A stretch of 14,105 nt of DNA from Kingella oralis (GCA_905373195.1 CAJPSG010000004.1:1-14105); one strand, 5' to 3'; counted from the first letter of the stretch, positions 1-6,863 are shown. The notes: generated from the letters alone by a model not told the origin. A program made the numbers and translations.

Positions 1-405
1 GGAAACAGGGAGCACAGCCAAGTTTGCCAGCGTTTGCTCAATTTCAGGCTGCCTTGGCACAGGCGGTACATAACCCACGCCACTAATACCCACTTGCCCC
101 GTCCGCATTTCGCCCCAAGCAAGGCTTTCGTTATACGCCACGAAACCGTTGATTTTGCACAGCAACGCCCAATCAAACGGCGCATCGGTTGCCAAAATAT
201 ATTGCCATGCGTTTTTCAAGTTCAGAATGGTTTGCACATCATCGGTGGAAACGCCGCTCACGCTCATGCCGTTCACAATGGTTTGCGTTTGCGGGAAAGT
301 GGTGTTTACGTTTTCCAAGCGCGAAATGCTGTGGATAACGGCAACGATGTTTTTCTTGGCGAGGAAGCGGTTTTGCTCGCGGCTGAGATGAAATTTGTCT
401 TGCAT
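1..405 (-). CDS. Fic-family protein, N-terminal 135 residues (runs off the left edge)
   Basis: This is the start of a Fic-domain protein (predicted AMP transferase family acting on target proteins); only the N-terminal half is present. It begins with M-Q-D-K-F at 405 and stays open to base 1. Family-like features are AKKNIVAVIHSISRLENVN (about residues 16-34), which resembles the inhibitory-helix region of class II Fic proteins, NLKNAW (62-67), and a WGEMRTGQVGISGVGYVPP stretch (97-115) typical of the segment before the Fic core. The catalytic HxFxxGNGR motif would lie beyond the edge and cannot be checked. In the inhibitory-motif pattern (S/T)xxxE(G/N) the first position appears to be I27 rather than S/T, with E31-N32 kept. 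A DUS inside the gene encodes R-Q-P-E (118-121). The upstream Shine-Dalgarno is weak (AAAGAC). Confidence 0.8.
   Translation of the reverse strand, partial: MQDKFHLSREQNRFLAKKNIVAVIHSISRLENVNTTFPQTQTIVNGMSVSGVSTDDVQTILNLKNAWQYILATDAPFDWALLCKINGFVAYNESLAWGEMRTGQVGISGVGYVPPVPRQPEIEQTLANLAVLPVS
43..54 (-). repeat. DNA uptake sequence (AGGCAGCCTGAA), inside the Fic gene
   Basis: Exact 12-mer on the minus strand, in frame and encoding R-Q-P-E. Confidence 0.85.
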
Positions 406-436
406 GGTTTGTCTTTGGTTAGTTATTGGACTTTTC

Positions 437-448
437 AGGCAGCCTGAA
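437..448 (+). repeat. DUS within a palindrome
   Basis: Exact copy on the plus strand, in the short gap between the frameshifted secreted-protein gene and the Fic gene. It is the centre of a 17-bp palindrome (433-449, TTTCAGGC-A-GCCTGAAA), so the other strand reads AGGCTGCCTGAA, the sister dialect described for Simonsiella. Confidence 0.85.
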
Positions 449-457
449 ACTGCTTAT

Positions 458-1173
458 TCAAAGCCCCAACGTCTCCTGCAAAATCCGCTTATCGCCCACG
501 CTTTGCTTGGCGACATACGCCCGCACAATCCGTGCCACATCAGGGTTTTGCTTGATGTTAGACCCCAGCGACCACACCGCCGCGCCGTGGGTTAATGCCA
601 AGCCCATATTATCTTGCGCTTTGCTGTTGTCATCGGCGGGCGGGTTTTTTGGCAACTGTTTATCCGATGCCACTACAAAGGCAGCGATTTTCTCCACCGC
701 TTTGGGGTTGCCCGTTACGCTGAATGCCACCCACAGCGCGTCTAAATCGGCAGCGTTGGTAATCGGCGCGGCAACAGGGTTTGGCGGGGTTTTGCCCAGC
801 GGGTTTTGCCAATGCAGCGTGTTCAAGCAGCGTTGCGCTTCGGGGTGCGAGTGCTGCCCAATGCCACTTGGGCAACAATTTGATACGGCTCGGCATATTT
901 GCCCGCGCGGGGACACCATTTAGCAATTTGCTCGGGATAGCGAGTGAGCATTTCGCCACCCCATCGCCCAAGATTTAAGATTGCGCTGCGTTTGCTGGCA
1001 ATGGCATCGTTTTGACTGGCTTGTTCCAGCAATGCCAAGCCGCGTACACCGCTGGGCTGGCGGTAAAACGCCATCATCTCTTGTTCAAGCTGTTCAAGGC
1101 TTTTGTTTGGCGTGTCGGCAAGGGCAACGCTTGCAGCGCAAAGTGCCCAACATAAAATAGCTTGTTTCAACAT
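458..1173 (-). pseudogene. Secreted protein of unknown function, interrupted by a frameshift
   Basis: Two minus-strand reading frames together make one gene. The first frame (1173 down to 823) has a signal peptide, with an AxA-type cleavage after about residue 19 (VALA/DTPNK), and continues to ...YQIVAQVALG before running into a stop. The second frame continues as HPEAQRCLNTLHW and on to ...RILQETLGL with its stop at 458-460. Restoring one base between about 842 and 859 would give 238 residues. The two likely sites are a G-run (GGG, 856-859 region) and a C-run (CCCC, 842-845). The start is supported by AAGGGA 8 bases upstream. The mature part has two cysteines (KWCPR, QRCLN) that could pair in the periplasm. 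I do not recognise the family. The lesion may be a real inactivation, slippage in a homopolymer, or a sequencing error. Confidence 0.7.
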
Positions 1174-1184
1174 AGTTTTCCCTT

Positions 1185-1196
1185 TTCAGGCTGCCT
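1185..1196 (-). repeat. DUS touching the nuoL stop codon
   Basis: Exact copy; its first base is the last base of the nuoL TAA (1196-1198). It lies between nuoL and the next gene. Confidence 0.85.
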
Positions 1197-3205
1197 TACT
1201 TAAACCACAGCCCCCAAAAAAACGCGGCAACCATCACCAGCAGCCCAAACACCATCACCGCCGCGTAGGTATAAATAAAGCCTGTTTGCGCTTTGCGCAC
1301 TTGCGCGGCTACTGCGCCCACCAGTTTTGCCGAGCCGTTCACAATGCCGTTGTCAATAATCAGCGTGTCGCCCACTTTCCAGAACAAATTGCCCAACACG
1401 CGCGCGCCGCGGGCGAACACGTTGTAGTAAATCGTGTCCAAATAATATTTGTTGTCCAGCAACGTATAAACGGGCTTAAAGGCAGCCTGAAACTTGGCAG
1501 GCAGGCTAGGCTTGGCAACATACAACAGCCATGCCGCCGCCACGCCCGCAATCGCCAGATACAGCACGGGCGAAGCAAGGCTGTGCGACACCATCGCCAT
1601 CGCGCCATGAAATTCAGCTTTCATGTGGTGCATCACGGGGTGCGCTTCGTGGTTCACAAAAATCACGCCTTTAAAGAAATCGCCATACAGCAGCGGCTCA
1701 ATGGTCAATGCGCCGATGATAACGGACGGAATCGCCAAAAACACCAGCGGAAACGTTACCACCCAAGGGCTTTCGTGCGGATTGTCGTTGGGCGACAAGC
1801 CGTGATGATGTTCATCGCCATGATGCGCATCGTGCTTGGCTTCGCGCCAACGTTCTTTGCCGTGGAACACGATAAAGTATTGGCGAAACGCATAAAACGC
1901 GGTAACAAACACGCTCGCCAGCACGGCAAAATAGGCGAAGCCGCTGCCCGCCAAATGGCTGATTTTCACCGCTTCAATAATGCTGTCTTTGGAATAAAAA
2001 CCCGAAAACAACGGCGTGCCAATCAGCGAAAGATTGCCCAGCAGCATAGTGAACCAAGTAATCGGCATATATTTACGCAAGCCGCCCATGTGGCGCATAT
2101 CTTGGTCGTGGTGCATACCGATGATGACGCTGCCCGCCGCCAAAAACAGCAAGGCTTTAAAAAAGGCGTGCGTCATCACATGGAACATAGCAACCGAATA
2201 CGCCGACACGCCCAGCGCAACCGTCATATAGCCCAGCTGCGACAGCGTGGAGTAGGCAATCACGCGCTTGATGTCGTTTTGAATAGTGCCAAGCAAGCCC
2301 ATAAACAGCGCGGTAATCGCGCCAATTATCATAATCACCGACAGCGCGGTGCTGCTCATTTCATACATCGGCGACATACGCGACACCAGAAACAAGCCCG
2401 CCGTTACCATGGTTGCCGCGTGAATCAGCGCGGAAATTGGGGTGGGGCCTTCCATAGAATCGGGCAGCCAAACGTGCAGCGGAAATTGGGCGGATTTGCC
2501 CATTGCGCCGACAAACAGCAAAAGGCAGGTTACGGTAATCAAATCTGTACCGAGAAATTGCATACCGACTACGTTGGGCAGATAGGCGAACACGTCTTGA
2601 TAGCGCAGGCTGCCGCCAAAATACGCCAGCACCAAGCCGATGCCGAGCAGAAAGCCAAAATCGCCCACGCGGTTCACCAAAAACGCTTTTAAGTTGGCAA
2701 AAATGGCGGTCGGTTTTTTGAAATAAAACCCAATCAGCAGATACGACACCAAGCCCACGGCTTCCCAGCCGAAGAAGAGCTGGATAAAGTTGTTAGCCAT
2801 AATCAGCATGAGCATACTGAATGTAAACAATGAGATATAGCTGAAAAAGCGTTGATAGCCCACCGCTTCATCGTGCATATAGCCGATGGTGTAGATGTGC
2901 ACCATCAGCGACACCACGGTTACCACCACCATCATCATGGCGGTGAGGCTGTCCACCAAGAAGCCGACTGAAAAATCCACGCCGTTCATGGTAAGCCATG
3001 TGTACACGTTTTCATCAAACTTGGCGCGTGTGCCTGTGGCAAAGCCGTAGAGTACAAACAGCGACAGCACGGCGGAGACGGCAACGCCGAGTATGGTGGC
3101 GGTGTGCGCGCCCGCGCGCCCGATGCGGTTGCCGAATAAGCCTGCCAGCAAGCAGCCTGCTAGGGGGGCTAGGGCGATGATGAGGTATAAAGTCATGTCG
3201 TTCAT
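1196..3205 (-). CDS. nuoL: NADH-quinone oxidoreductase subunit L (antiporter-like membrane subunit)
   Basis: This is the distal proton-pumping subunit of complex I in the inner membrane, 669 residues, a normal length for neisserial NuoL. Conserved residues of the antiporter-like fold are present: E148 in GWEAVG, K237 in GAMGKSAQFPLHVWLPDS, the H-A-A-T-M segment near 262, K350 in HAFFKALLF and K406 in FYSKDS. The C-terminal part holds the lateral-helix region and a last hydrophobic helix. A histidine-rich loop lies at 458-468 (HDAHHGDEHHH). I start at 3205 (MNDMTLYL) because AAGG lies 7 bases upstream; the frame is open to an ATG at 3298, but that adds 31 charged residues with no family match. 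It follows a nitroreductase gene rather than nuoK directly. A plus-strand DUS at 1480-1491 encodes F-Q-A-A. Confidence 0.97.
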   Translation of the reverse strand: MNDMTLYLIIALAPLAGCLLAGLFGNRIGRAGAHTATILGVAVSAVLSLFVLYGFATGTRAKFDENVYTWLTMNGVDFSVGFLVDSLTAMMMVVVTVVSLMVHIYTIGYMHDEAVGYQRFFSYISLFTFSMLMLIMANNFIQLFFGWEAVGLVSYLLIGFYFKKPTAIFANLKAFLVNRVGDFGFLLGIGLVLAYFGGSLRYQDVFAYLPNVVGMQFLGTDLITVTCLLLFVGAMGKSAQFPLHVWLPDSMEGPTPISALIHAATMVTAGLFLVSRMSPMYEMSSTALSVIMIIGAITALFMGLLGTIQNDIKRVIAYSTLSQLGYMTVALGVSAYSVAMFHVMTHAFFKALLFLAAGSVIIGMHHDQDMRHMGGLRKYMPITWFTMLLGNLSLIGTPLFSGFYSKDSIIEAVKISHLAGSGFAYFAVLASVFVTAFYAFRQYFIVFHGKERWREAKHDAHHGDEHHHGLSPNDNPHESPWVVTFPLVFLAIPSVIIGALTIEPLLYGDFFKGVIFVNHEAHPVMHHMKAEFHGAMAMVSHSLASPVLYLAIAGVAAAWLLYVAKPSLPAKFQAAFKPVYTLLDNKYYLDTIYYNVFARGARVLGNLFWKVGDTLIIDNGIVNGSAKLVGAVAAQVRKAQTGFIYTYAAVMVFGLLVMVAAFFWGLWFK
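1480..1491 (+). repeat. DUS inside nuoL
   Basis: Exact plus-strand copy, antisense to nuoL; on the coding strand it gives F-Q-A-A (about residues 572-575), after the main antiporter core. Confidence 0.85.
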
Positions 3206-3234
3206 GGTGAACCTTTTTATTTCAAATGGTTTGG

Positions 3235-3277
3235 GTATTTTAGCTTTGCAACGCCGCTTCGCAGGCTGCTTTGGGGC
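3235..3277 (+). repeat. Degenerate copy C of an intergenic repeat
   Basis: The text TTTTAGCTTTGCAACGCC followed by GCTTCG and CAGGCTGCTT matches the repeat at 4450-4491 and 6661-6702, with scattered mismatches and a missing CTACG-like block. It occupies most of the 114-bp gap between the nitroreductase gene and nuoL. Confidence 0.6.
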
Positions 3278-3319
3278 GGGAGCAACGGAGTGGTGCACCT
3301 TACACAGGCAGCATGAAAA

Positions 3320-3988
3320 TCAATCGTGAAAGACTGTGGTTTCACTTAAATCAGCACGCGGCAGGTGAATTTGATTGATTTTTGCATCAAAATCAGGATA
3401 ACCAAACGACACGCCTAGCAATAATTTCATTTCGCTTGGTACGCCTAAAATTTCGCGCACCGTATCAGGATAACGCGCCAAAGCCAGTTGTGGCACGCTA
3501 CCAAAACCACGCGCGGTTAAAGCCAGCATAAAGGTTTGCACCAGCATACCCACGTCCATGGCGACAAATACGTTATCGGTAATTTTGGGCGCAAAGAAAA
3601 AAGCTGCGTGCGGCGCGCCGTAACCGCTTATATTTGCAGCAGCAAAACGGGCGCGCCCTGCTTTATCTTCCCGCGTGATACCAAATCCGTCATACAGCGT
3701 TTTGTAGAGATGACGCATTCGGTTTTCATATTCGCCTGTAAACGCGGCTTGGTCATACGAAAAATCAGGAGCGGGCTTACCAGTTGTTAATACATCTACC
3801 AATGCGGCGGATAATTTTTGCCACGTTTGCCCCGATACGATGTGAATTTGCCACGGCTGCGCGTTCACGGCAGACGGTGCGCGGAATGTGTCTTGCAACA
3901 CGGCTTCTATTTCGGCGCGACTTAATGGCGTGTCTTTAAAGGCGCGAATAGATTGGCGTTTTTGTACTGTGGTGGAAAAATCTAGCAT
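3320..3988 (-). CDS. Nitroreductase-family flavoprotein
   Basis: A predicted FMN-dependent, NAD(P)H-using reductase of the nitroreductase fold, 222 residues, cytoplasmic, usually a homodimer; the natural substrate cannot be told from sequence. FMN-site features are KRQSIRAF (10-17), the APSAVNAQPWQ stretch (38-47), and ARGFGSVPQLAL (159-170) towards the C-terminus. GGAG lies 9 bases before the ATG at 3988. It sits between the small secreted-protein gene and nuoL with no other redox partner, so it looks like a separate gene lodged in the nuo cluster. A one-mismatch DUS (AGGCAGCATGAA, 3306-3317) follows its stop. Confidence 0.93.
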   Translation of the reverse strand: MLDFSTTVQKRQSIRAFKDTPLSRAEIEAVLQDTFRAPSAVNAQPWQIHIVSGQTWQKLSAALVDVLTTGKPAPDFSYDQAAFTGEYENRMRHLYKTLYDGFGITREDKAGRARFAAANISGYGAPHAAFFFAPKITDNVFVAMDVGMLVQTFMLALTARGFGSVPQLALARYPDTVREILGVPSEMKLLLGVSFGYPDFDAKINQIHLPRADLSETTVFHD

Positions 3989-4011
3989 TTTGTGTACTCC
4001 ATATTTTGTAT

Positions 4012-4023
4012 TTCAGGCTGCCT
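4012..4023 (-). repeat. DUS between the small secreted protein and the nitroreductase
   Basis: Exact copy in the 51-bp gap, on the minus strand. Confidence 0.85.
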
Positions 4024-4039
4024 AAACACTAGCCGCCCC

Positions 4040-4414
4040 TTATTTCGCCTGATGCAGTTTCCAGCCGCGTTTGCTTTTTTGCAGGCGGATTTTGCCGTCT
4101 GCTGATGCGTAGCCGCGTTTGGTTTGGCGCAAAATGGTGTTTTCGGCGATGTCTGCGCCAAACAGTTCTACTCGCGCTTTGTTGGCGGATTGAATGCCGT
4201 AAATGGCGAACGTGTCGTTATTGGGGTCGGTGAGTTTAATTTGGGCGACATCAAACACTTGCACGCATTTTTTGAGCAGAAAGGAGTAGCTCTGCCCTGC
4301 GGACGCTTTGCAGCCGTGTGCATCGCTGTCGCCGCCGAGCATGGGGGCGGTGTCGGCTTGGGCGTAGGCGGCGAGACTGAATGTTAATGCGGCGGTGGCG
4401 AGTAGTTTTTTCAT
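4040..4414 (-). CDS. Small secreted (periplasmic) protein of unknown function
   Basis: 124 residues with a clear signal peptide: K2-K3, a hydrophobic core, and an AQA/DTAP cleavage after residue 20. The mature protein starts with MLGGDSDAHGC and SAGQSYSFLLKKC, giving two cysteines (C35, C50) that could form a disulfide. The C-terminal half is basic (ILRQTKRGYASADGKIRLQKSKRG). I recognise a GC-x-SAG-x(7-10)-C pattern of the sort found in small proteobacterial exported proteins, but cannot name a function. AAGGA lies 9 bases before the ATG. It is placed between nuoK and the nitroreductase gene and is bounded on both sides by DUS copies. Confidence 0.85.
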   Translation of the reverse strand: MKKLLATAALTFSLAAYAQADTAPMLGGDSDAHGCKASAGQSYSFLLKKCVQVFDVAQIKLTDPNNDTFAIYGIQSANKARVELFGADIAENTILRQTKRGYASADGKIRLQKSKRGWKLHQAK

Positions 4415-4449
4415 GGGAGTTGTCCTTGTTTAATTTTATGGGGTTGAGC

Positions 4450-4491
4450 GTTTTAGCTTCGCAACTCCGCTTCGCTACGCAGGCTGCCTTA
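4450..4491 (+). repeat. Copy A of a 42-bp intergenic repeat
   Basis: Copy A (GTTTTAGCTTCGCAACTCC, then GCTTCGCTACGCAGGCTGCCTTA) agrees with 6661-6702 at 39 of 42 positions and with a degenerate copy at 3235-3277. It carries two GCTTCGC units and ends in a DUS-like CAGGCTGCCT. Confidence 0.75.
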
Positions 4492-4509
4492 TGCTGTTTA
4501 GGCAGCCTG
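4480..4509 (-). terminator. Hairpin of a DUS core and an inverted DUS downstream of nuoK
   Basis: CAGGCTGCCT (4480-4489) and AGGCAGCCTG (4500-4509) can form a perfect 10-bp stem with a 10-base loop, 4 bases after the nuoK stop. Paired inverted uptake sequences are known to act as terminators in Neisseria. There is no clear T-run after it, so termination may be weak. Confidence 0.5.
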
Positions 4510-4511
4510 AA
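4500..4511 (+). repeat. DUS just after nuoK
   Basis: Exact plus-strand copy, 2 bases from the nuoK stop and forming one arm of the hairpin above. Confidence 0.85.
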
Positions 4512-4513
4512 AA

Positions 4514-4819
4514 CTACCCTTTCAAGCTATCCAAATCGCTAATATTGATGCTGTTGCGATTGCGGAACACCAGCACCATAATCGCCAAGCCAATTGCGCT
4601 TTCGGCGGCGGCGACGGTGAGCACGAAAAACACGAATACTTGCCCTGCGGTGTCGCCGAGATATTGCGAGAAGGCGATAAAGTTAAAATTCACCGCCAGC
4701 AGCATCAGTTCAATAGACATCAGCAGCACCAACACATTTTTGCGGTTCATAAAAATACCCATCGCGCTGATACCGAACAAAAGCGCGGCAAGTACCAAAT
4801 AATGCGTGAGCGTAATCAT
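4514..4819 (-). CDS. nuoK: NADH-quinone oxidoreductase subunit K
   Basis: A 101-residue membrane-arm subunit of complex I with three predicted transmembrane helices, normal length. The two buried glutamates needed for proton transfer in the family are present: E37 (MSIELML) and E73 ([11 protein letters not shown]). Its ATG overlaps the TGA of nuoJ as ATGA (4816-4819), so it is translationally coupled to nuoJ. It is followed by a DUS hairpin and a small secreted-protein gene instead of nuoL. Confidence 0.98.
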   Translation of the reverse strand: MITLTHYLVLAALLFGISAMGIFMNRKNVLVLLMSIELMLLAVNFNFIAFSQYLGDTAGQVFVFFVLTVAAAESAIGLAIMVLVFRNRNSINISDLDSLKG

Positions 4820-5472
4820 GCTTGGGTCTCCTCGTGGGGTTCGGTGGGTTCGGGTTGCTGGCGAGGCAGTTGTTTTTCAGGCTGCATGGACACCAAGCGC
4901 ATACGCCCTTCGTTGGGGTTTACCCGCACTTGCAAGGCGGGGTCCATGTATTTGGTGCGGGTGGATTTGCGATGCACCAGCGCAATGGCGGCGACCATGC
5001 CGAGCACCAGCAACACGGACGCGAGTTCAAACGGCAGCAGGTAGGTGGTGTAAATTTGCGTGCCCAAATCGCGCACGTTGCTGTAATCGGCGGGAATGTC
5101 TTTCATTGCGCCAAAGGCGGCGAGATTGGTGTCGGGCGCGACAAAAATCATAATCAGCAAAGCCGCCATCAGCACGCCAACCACCAGCGCGGCGGGCGCG
5201 TGTCGCCAAAAGCCTTGGCGCATGGCTTCAATGTCAATGTTCAGCATCATCACCACAAACAGGAACATCACCATCACCGCGCCGACATACACCACCACCA
5301 GCGTGATGCCGAGAAATTCGGCTTGCATCAGCAGCCATGTTATCGCGCTCATGCAAAACGTGAGCACCAGCCACAGCGCGGCGTGCACGGGGTTTTTGGC
5401 GGTTACGGTTTTAAGCGCGCTAAATAGGATAATGGCGGCTAGGGTGTAGAACAGGATTAAGGGGAAGCTCAT
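4816..5472 (-). CDS. nuoJ: NADH-quinone oxidoreductase subunit J
   Basis: A 218-residue membrane-arm subunit of complex I. The conserved helix [19 protein letters not shown] (52-70), the segment that holds the pi-bulge in TM3, is intact, and about five hydrophobic helices are visible. The C-terminal tail from about residue 168 is polar and proline/glutamate-rich ([19 protein letters not shown]). GGA about 11 bases upstream is a weak Shine-Dalgarno, so ATG 5472 is chosen because MSFPLILFY is the usual beginning. A lipoprotein gene precedes it, separating it from nuoI, unlike the contiguous I-J order of many bacteria. A one-mismatch DUS is embedded in the tail (4876-4887, M-Q-P-E). Confidence 0.97.
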   Translation of the reverse strand: MSFPLILFYTLAAIILFSALKTVTAKNPVHAALWLVLTFCMSAITWLLMQAEFLGITLVVVYVGAVMVMFLFVVMMLNIDIEAMRQGFWRHAPAALVVGVLMAALLIMIFVAPDTNLAAFGAMKDIPADYSNVRDLGTQIYTTYLLPFELASVLLVLGMVAAIALVHRKSTRTKYMDPALQVRVNPNEGRMRLVSMQPEKQLPRQQPEPTEPHEETQA

Positions 5473-5501
5473 AACGGGGATTCCAGTTGGGGGTTAGGGT
5501 T

Positions 5502-5513
5502 TTCAGGCTGCCT
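5502..5513 (-). repeat. DUS between the lipoprotein gene and nuoJ
   Basis: Exact minus-strand copy in the 54-bp gap before nuoJ. Confidence 0.85.
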
Positions 5514-5526
5514 GAGCCCTGATTTG

Positions 5527-6066
5527 TTAATTTGATTCGTTCGGTTTTAATTCATGCTCTTCGCCACTATCCACCGATTGAGAATAGCTAATTTGGGGTT
5601 GTTGAGATGAAATCTGTGGCTGCCCTGTATTAGAAACAGATATACCCAATAATTTATCAACTACTGGATTCATTTTAGTTTCAACAGACTGCCATTTCAT
5701 TAACGAAAGCCCACCTTTACCAATTAAAGAATATTCCGCATTAGCCACCAATCGGTTGTGATTAAAGAGATTTAGCTCCGCCCATGACAGATAAGTAGTT
5801 ATATCCCAACTACGCCTAGCAGAGTAGCGCAAAAAGTAAGAACAATTGCTGATATTGTTTTCTGCAACCCTTCTCGTTCTAATGCTATGAAAAGCAAATC
5901 GCCTTTCTAAAACAGGTACAAACTCACCAATAGTAACGGCGGGGTTATTCACTATGCACACTTCTTGTATTTTTTGTCGCTCAGCTTGCCCAACAGGGCT
6001 AACTTTGATTGAAGTGCAAGCCGATAAACCAAATGCTGCAACAACAAAAAAAATTGATTTAAACAT
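5527..6066 (-). CDS. Lipoprotein, probably Sbal_3080 family
   Basis: 179 residues with a lipobox L-S-A-C17 after a short hydrophobic signal (MFKSIFFVVAAFG), so it is predicted to be lipidated and anchored to an inner or outer membrane. The pattern SIKVSPVGQAE, VCIVNNPAVTIGEFV, HSIRTR, the central C-x-Y-x-LRYSARRSWD and YSLIGKGGLSLMKW fits the uncharacterised Sbal_3080 family as I remember it; function unknown. The C-terminal ~30 residues are low-complexity Q/S-rich and look disordered. Base composition is visibly more AT-rich than the flanking nuo genes, hinting at later acquisition. A GGATAAG-type ribosome site lies just before the ATG. Confidence 0.85.
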   Translation of the reverse strand: MFKSIFFVVAAFGLSACTSIKVSPVGQAERQKIQEVCIVNNPAVTIGEFVPVLERRFAFHSIRTRRVAENNISNCSYFLRYSARRSWDITTYLSWAELNLFNHNRLVANAEYSLIGKGGLSLMKWQSVETKMNPVVDKLLGISVSNTGQPQISSQQPQISYSQSVDSGEEHELKPNESN

Positions 6067-6140
6067 TTCTTATCCAATTATTGTTATTAACTAATCTCGC
6101 CATTCTCATCTATGCGATGAATGGCAAATTTTTTGCAGTT

Positions 6141-6152
6141 TTCAGGCTGCCT
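6141..6152 (-). repeat. DUS after the 50-residue membrane protein
   Basis: Exact minus-strand copy, 4 bases after the stop of the small membrane protein gene, in the gap leading to the lipoprotein. Confidence 0.85.
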
Positions 6153-6156
6153 ATGC

Positions 6157-6309
6157 TTATTGAAACAGATGACGCAAAAATAGCAGCAGCATCAAAAACA
6201 TAGTAGTCAGCAACACAGTTTCGGTGTTATCAATCACGCGATACGCCCGCAAGCCAAACAACGCCAGCACAAACACGCCGATGCCCAGCCCTGCGATTTT
6301 TGGAAACAT
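6157..6309 (-). CDS. Small membrane protein, 50 residues, unknown function
   Basis: A short open frame from ATG 6309 to TAA 6157-6159. The ribosome site is strong: AAGGA 8 bases upstream. The protein has two hydrophobic stretches, GLGIGVFVLALFGL (about 7-20) and TVLLTTMFLMLLLFL (about 30-44), separated by a short polar loop (RAYRVIDNTE) and ending RHLFQ, so it is a likely two-helix inner-membrane protein. It lies between the YciI-like gene and the lipoprotein and is bounded by DUS copies on both sides. A role with complex I is possible from position, but nothing in the sequence shows it. Confidence 0.75.
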   Translation of the reverse strand: MFPKIAGLGIGVFVLALFGLRAYRVIDNTETVLLTTMFLMLLLFLRHLFQ

Positions 6310-6340
6310 AGCCTAATCCTTGTGTTGGCGCGGGGTAGTT

Positions 6341-6352
6341 TTCAGGCTGCCT
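6341..6352 (-). repeat. DUS touching the stop of the YciI-like gene
   Basis: Exact copy; its first base is the last A of TAA at 6352-6354. Confidence 0.85.
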
Positions 6353-6645
6353 TACAATGCCACGCGGTATTGCGCCAAGCTCTCCGCCGTTTTGGTAGGC
6401 AGAAATTCGGTAATGCTGTATTGCGCCAACCCCGCCTGATGAAATGGGTCTTCGGCAATAATCTGCGCCACTTGCTCGCGGCTGTCTGCCTGCATCACAA
6501 TCACGCCACCTGTGCGCGGCTGTTTGCGCCCCGATAGCAGAAACGTCCCCGCGCGGTAATGCCGCTCCAAATAGGCAATGTGTTCAGGCAGCGCGGCTTC
6601 AATCTCGGCAAGCGGGCGGATATATTCCAACGAAACGATAAACAT
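6352..6645 (-). CDS. YciI-family protein
   Basis: 97 residues, the usual size of the YciI-like ferredoxin-fold family, whose members are small and mostly uncharacterised. Visible marks are the MFIVSLEYIRP start, H22 followed by YLERHYRAGTFLLSGR (24-40), TGGVIVMQADS (45-55), and D66-P-F in AEDPFHQAGLAQYSITEF, giving the His/Asp pair typical of the family. AAGGAG is placed 6 bases before the ATG at 6645, an excellent ribosome site. It sits next to the EthD-like gene, a similar dimeric alpha-beta barrel fold, but the two are separated by a MITE-like element. Confidence 0.9.
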   Translation of the reverse strand: MFIVSLEYIRPLAEIEAALPEHIAYLERHYRAGTFLLSGRKQPRTGGVIVMQADSREQVAQIIAEDPFHQAGLAQYSITEFLPTKTAESLAQYRVAL

Positions 6646-6660
6646 GGTTTCTCCTTCTGA

Positions 6661-6702
6661 GTTTTAGCTTCGCAACTCCACTTCGCTACGCAGGCTATCT
6701 TA
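6661..6702 (+). repeat. Copy B of the 42-bp intergenic repeat
   Basis: It matches 4450-4491 at 39 of 42 positions (differences G/A once and GC/AT once as a pair). Its end, CTTA, abuts the MITE-like element exactly. Confidence 0.75.
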
Positions 6703-6863
6703 GAGGCTGTTGACATTCAACTTTTGAAGTGGATTTTGCGTCATAAAATGGTAGATGCAAGGCGAAAATGCGAGCCTATGCCGTCCATAGGCGAGTATTT
6801 TTAACGCGGCAGATGCCGTTTTAGGGCGAAAAAGCCGCCAAAATGTTGACTGTCAACAGCCCC
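6703..6863. mobile_element. 161-bp MITE-like element with terminal inverted repeats
   Basis: The ends GAGGCTGTTGACATTCAAC (6703-6721) and GTTGACTGTCAACAGCCCC (6845-6863) are inverted repeats, 17 of 19 matching. The flanks are TA on both sides (6701-6702 and 6864-6865), consistent with a TA target duplication. Inside, AAAATGCGAGCCTATG (6765-6780) pairs imperfectly (13 of 16) with 6786-6801 around a 5-base loop, so it would fold into a cruciform. No transposase frame fits within it, so it would depend on a transposase elsewhere. It ends 7 bases from the EthD-like stop codon, and may act as a 3' RNA structure for that gene. Confidence 0.7.

Noticed and set aside
426..923. Plus-strand open frame across the frameshifted secreted gene
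   Set aside because: No signal, motif or ribosome site supports it, while the minus strand shows a signal peptide and ribosome site.
1103..2692. A long plus-strand open frame (529 codons) antisense to nuoL
   Set aside because: The frame is rich in H, R and Q, has no family-like motifs, and lies opposite the strongly conserved nuoL. It is the shadow expected from codon bias.
3150..3161. AAGCAGCCTGCT, close to the Kingella kingae uptake dialect (AAGCAGCCTGCA)
   Set aside because: One copy with a mismatch, inside nuoL coding for A-G-C-L-L-A; likely chance.
3206..3298. A 31-residue N-terminal extension of NuoL
   Set aside because: It is basic and proline-rich, runs through the degenerate repeat, and the downstream ATG 3205 has a proper ribosome site and the usual NuoL beginning.
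4822..5427. Plus-strand open frame opposite nuoJ
   Set aside because: H/Q-rich antisense shadow with no ribosome site or recognisable domain; nuoJ is clear on the other strand.
6092..6150. A possible C-terminal gene remnant (reads ...KFAIHRIDENGEIS then stop, minus strand)
   Set aside because: It looks protein-like but is short, has no start and begins within a DUS. I cannot match it to a family.
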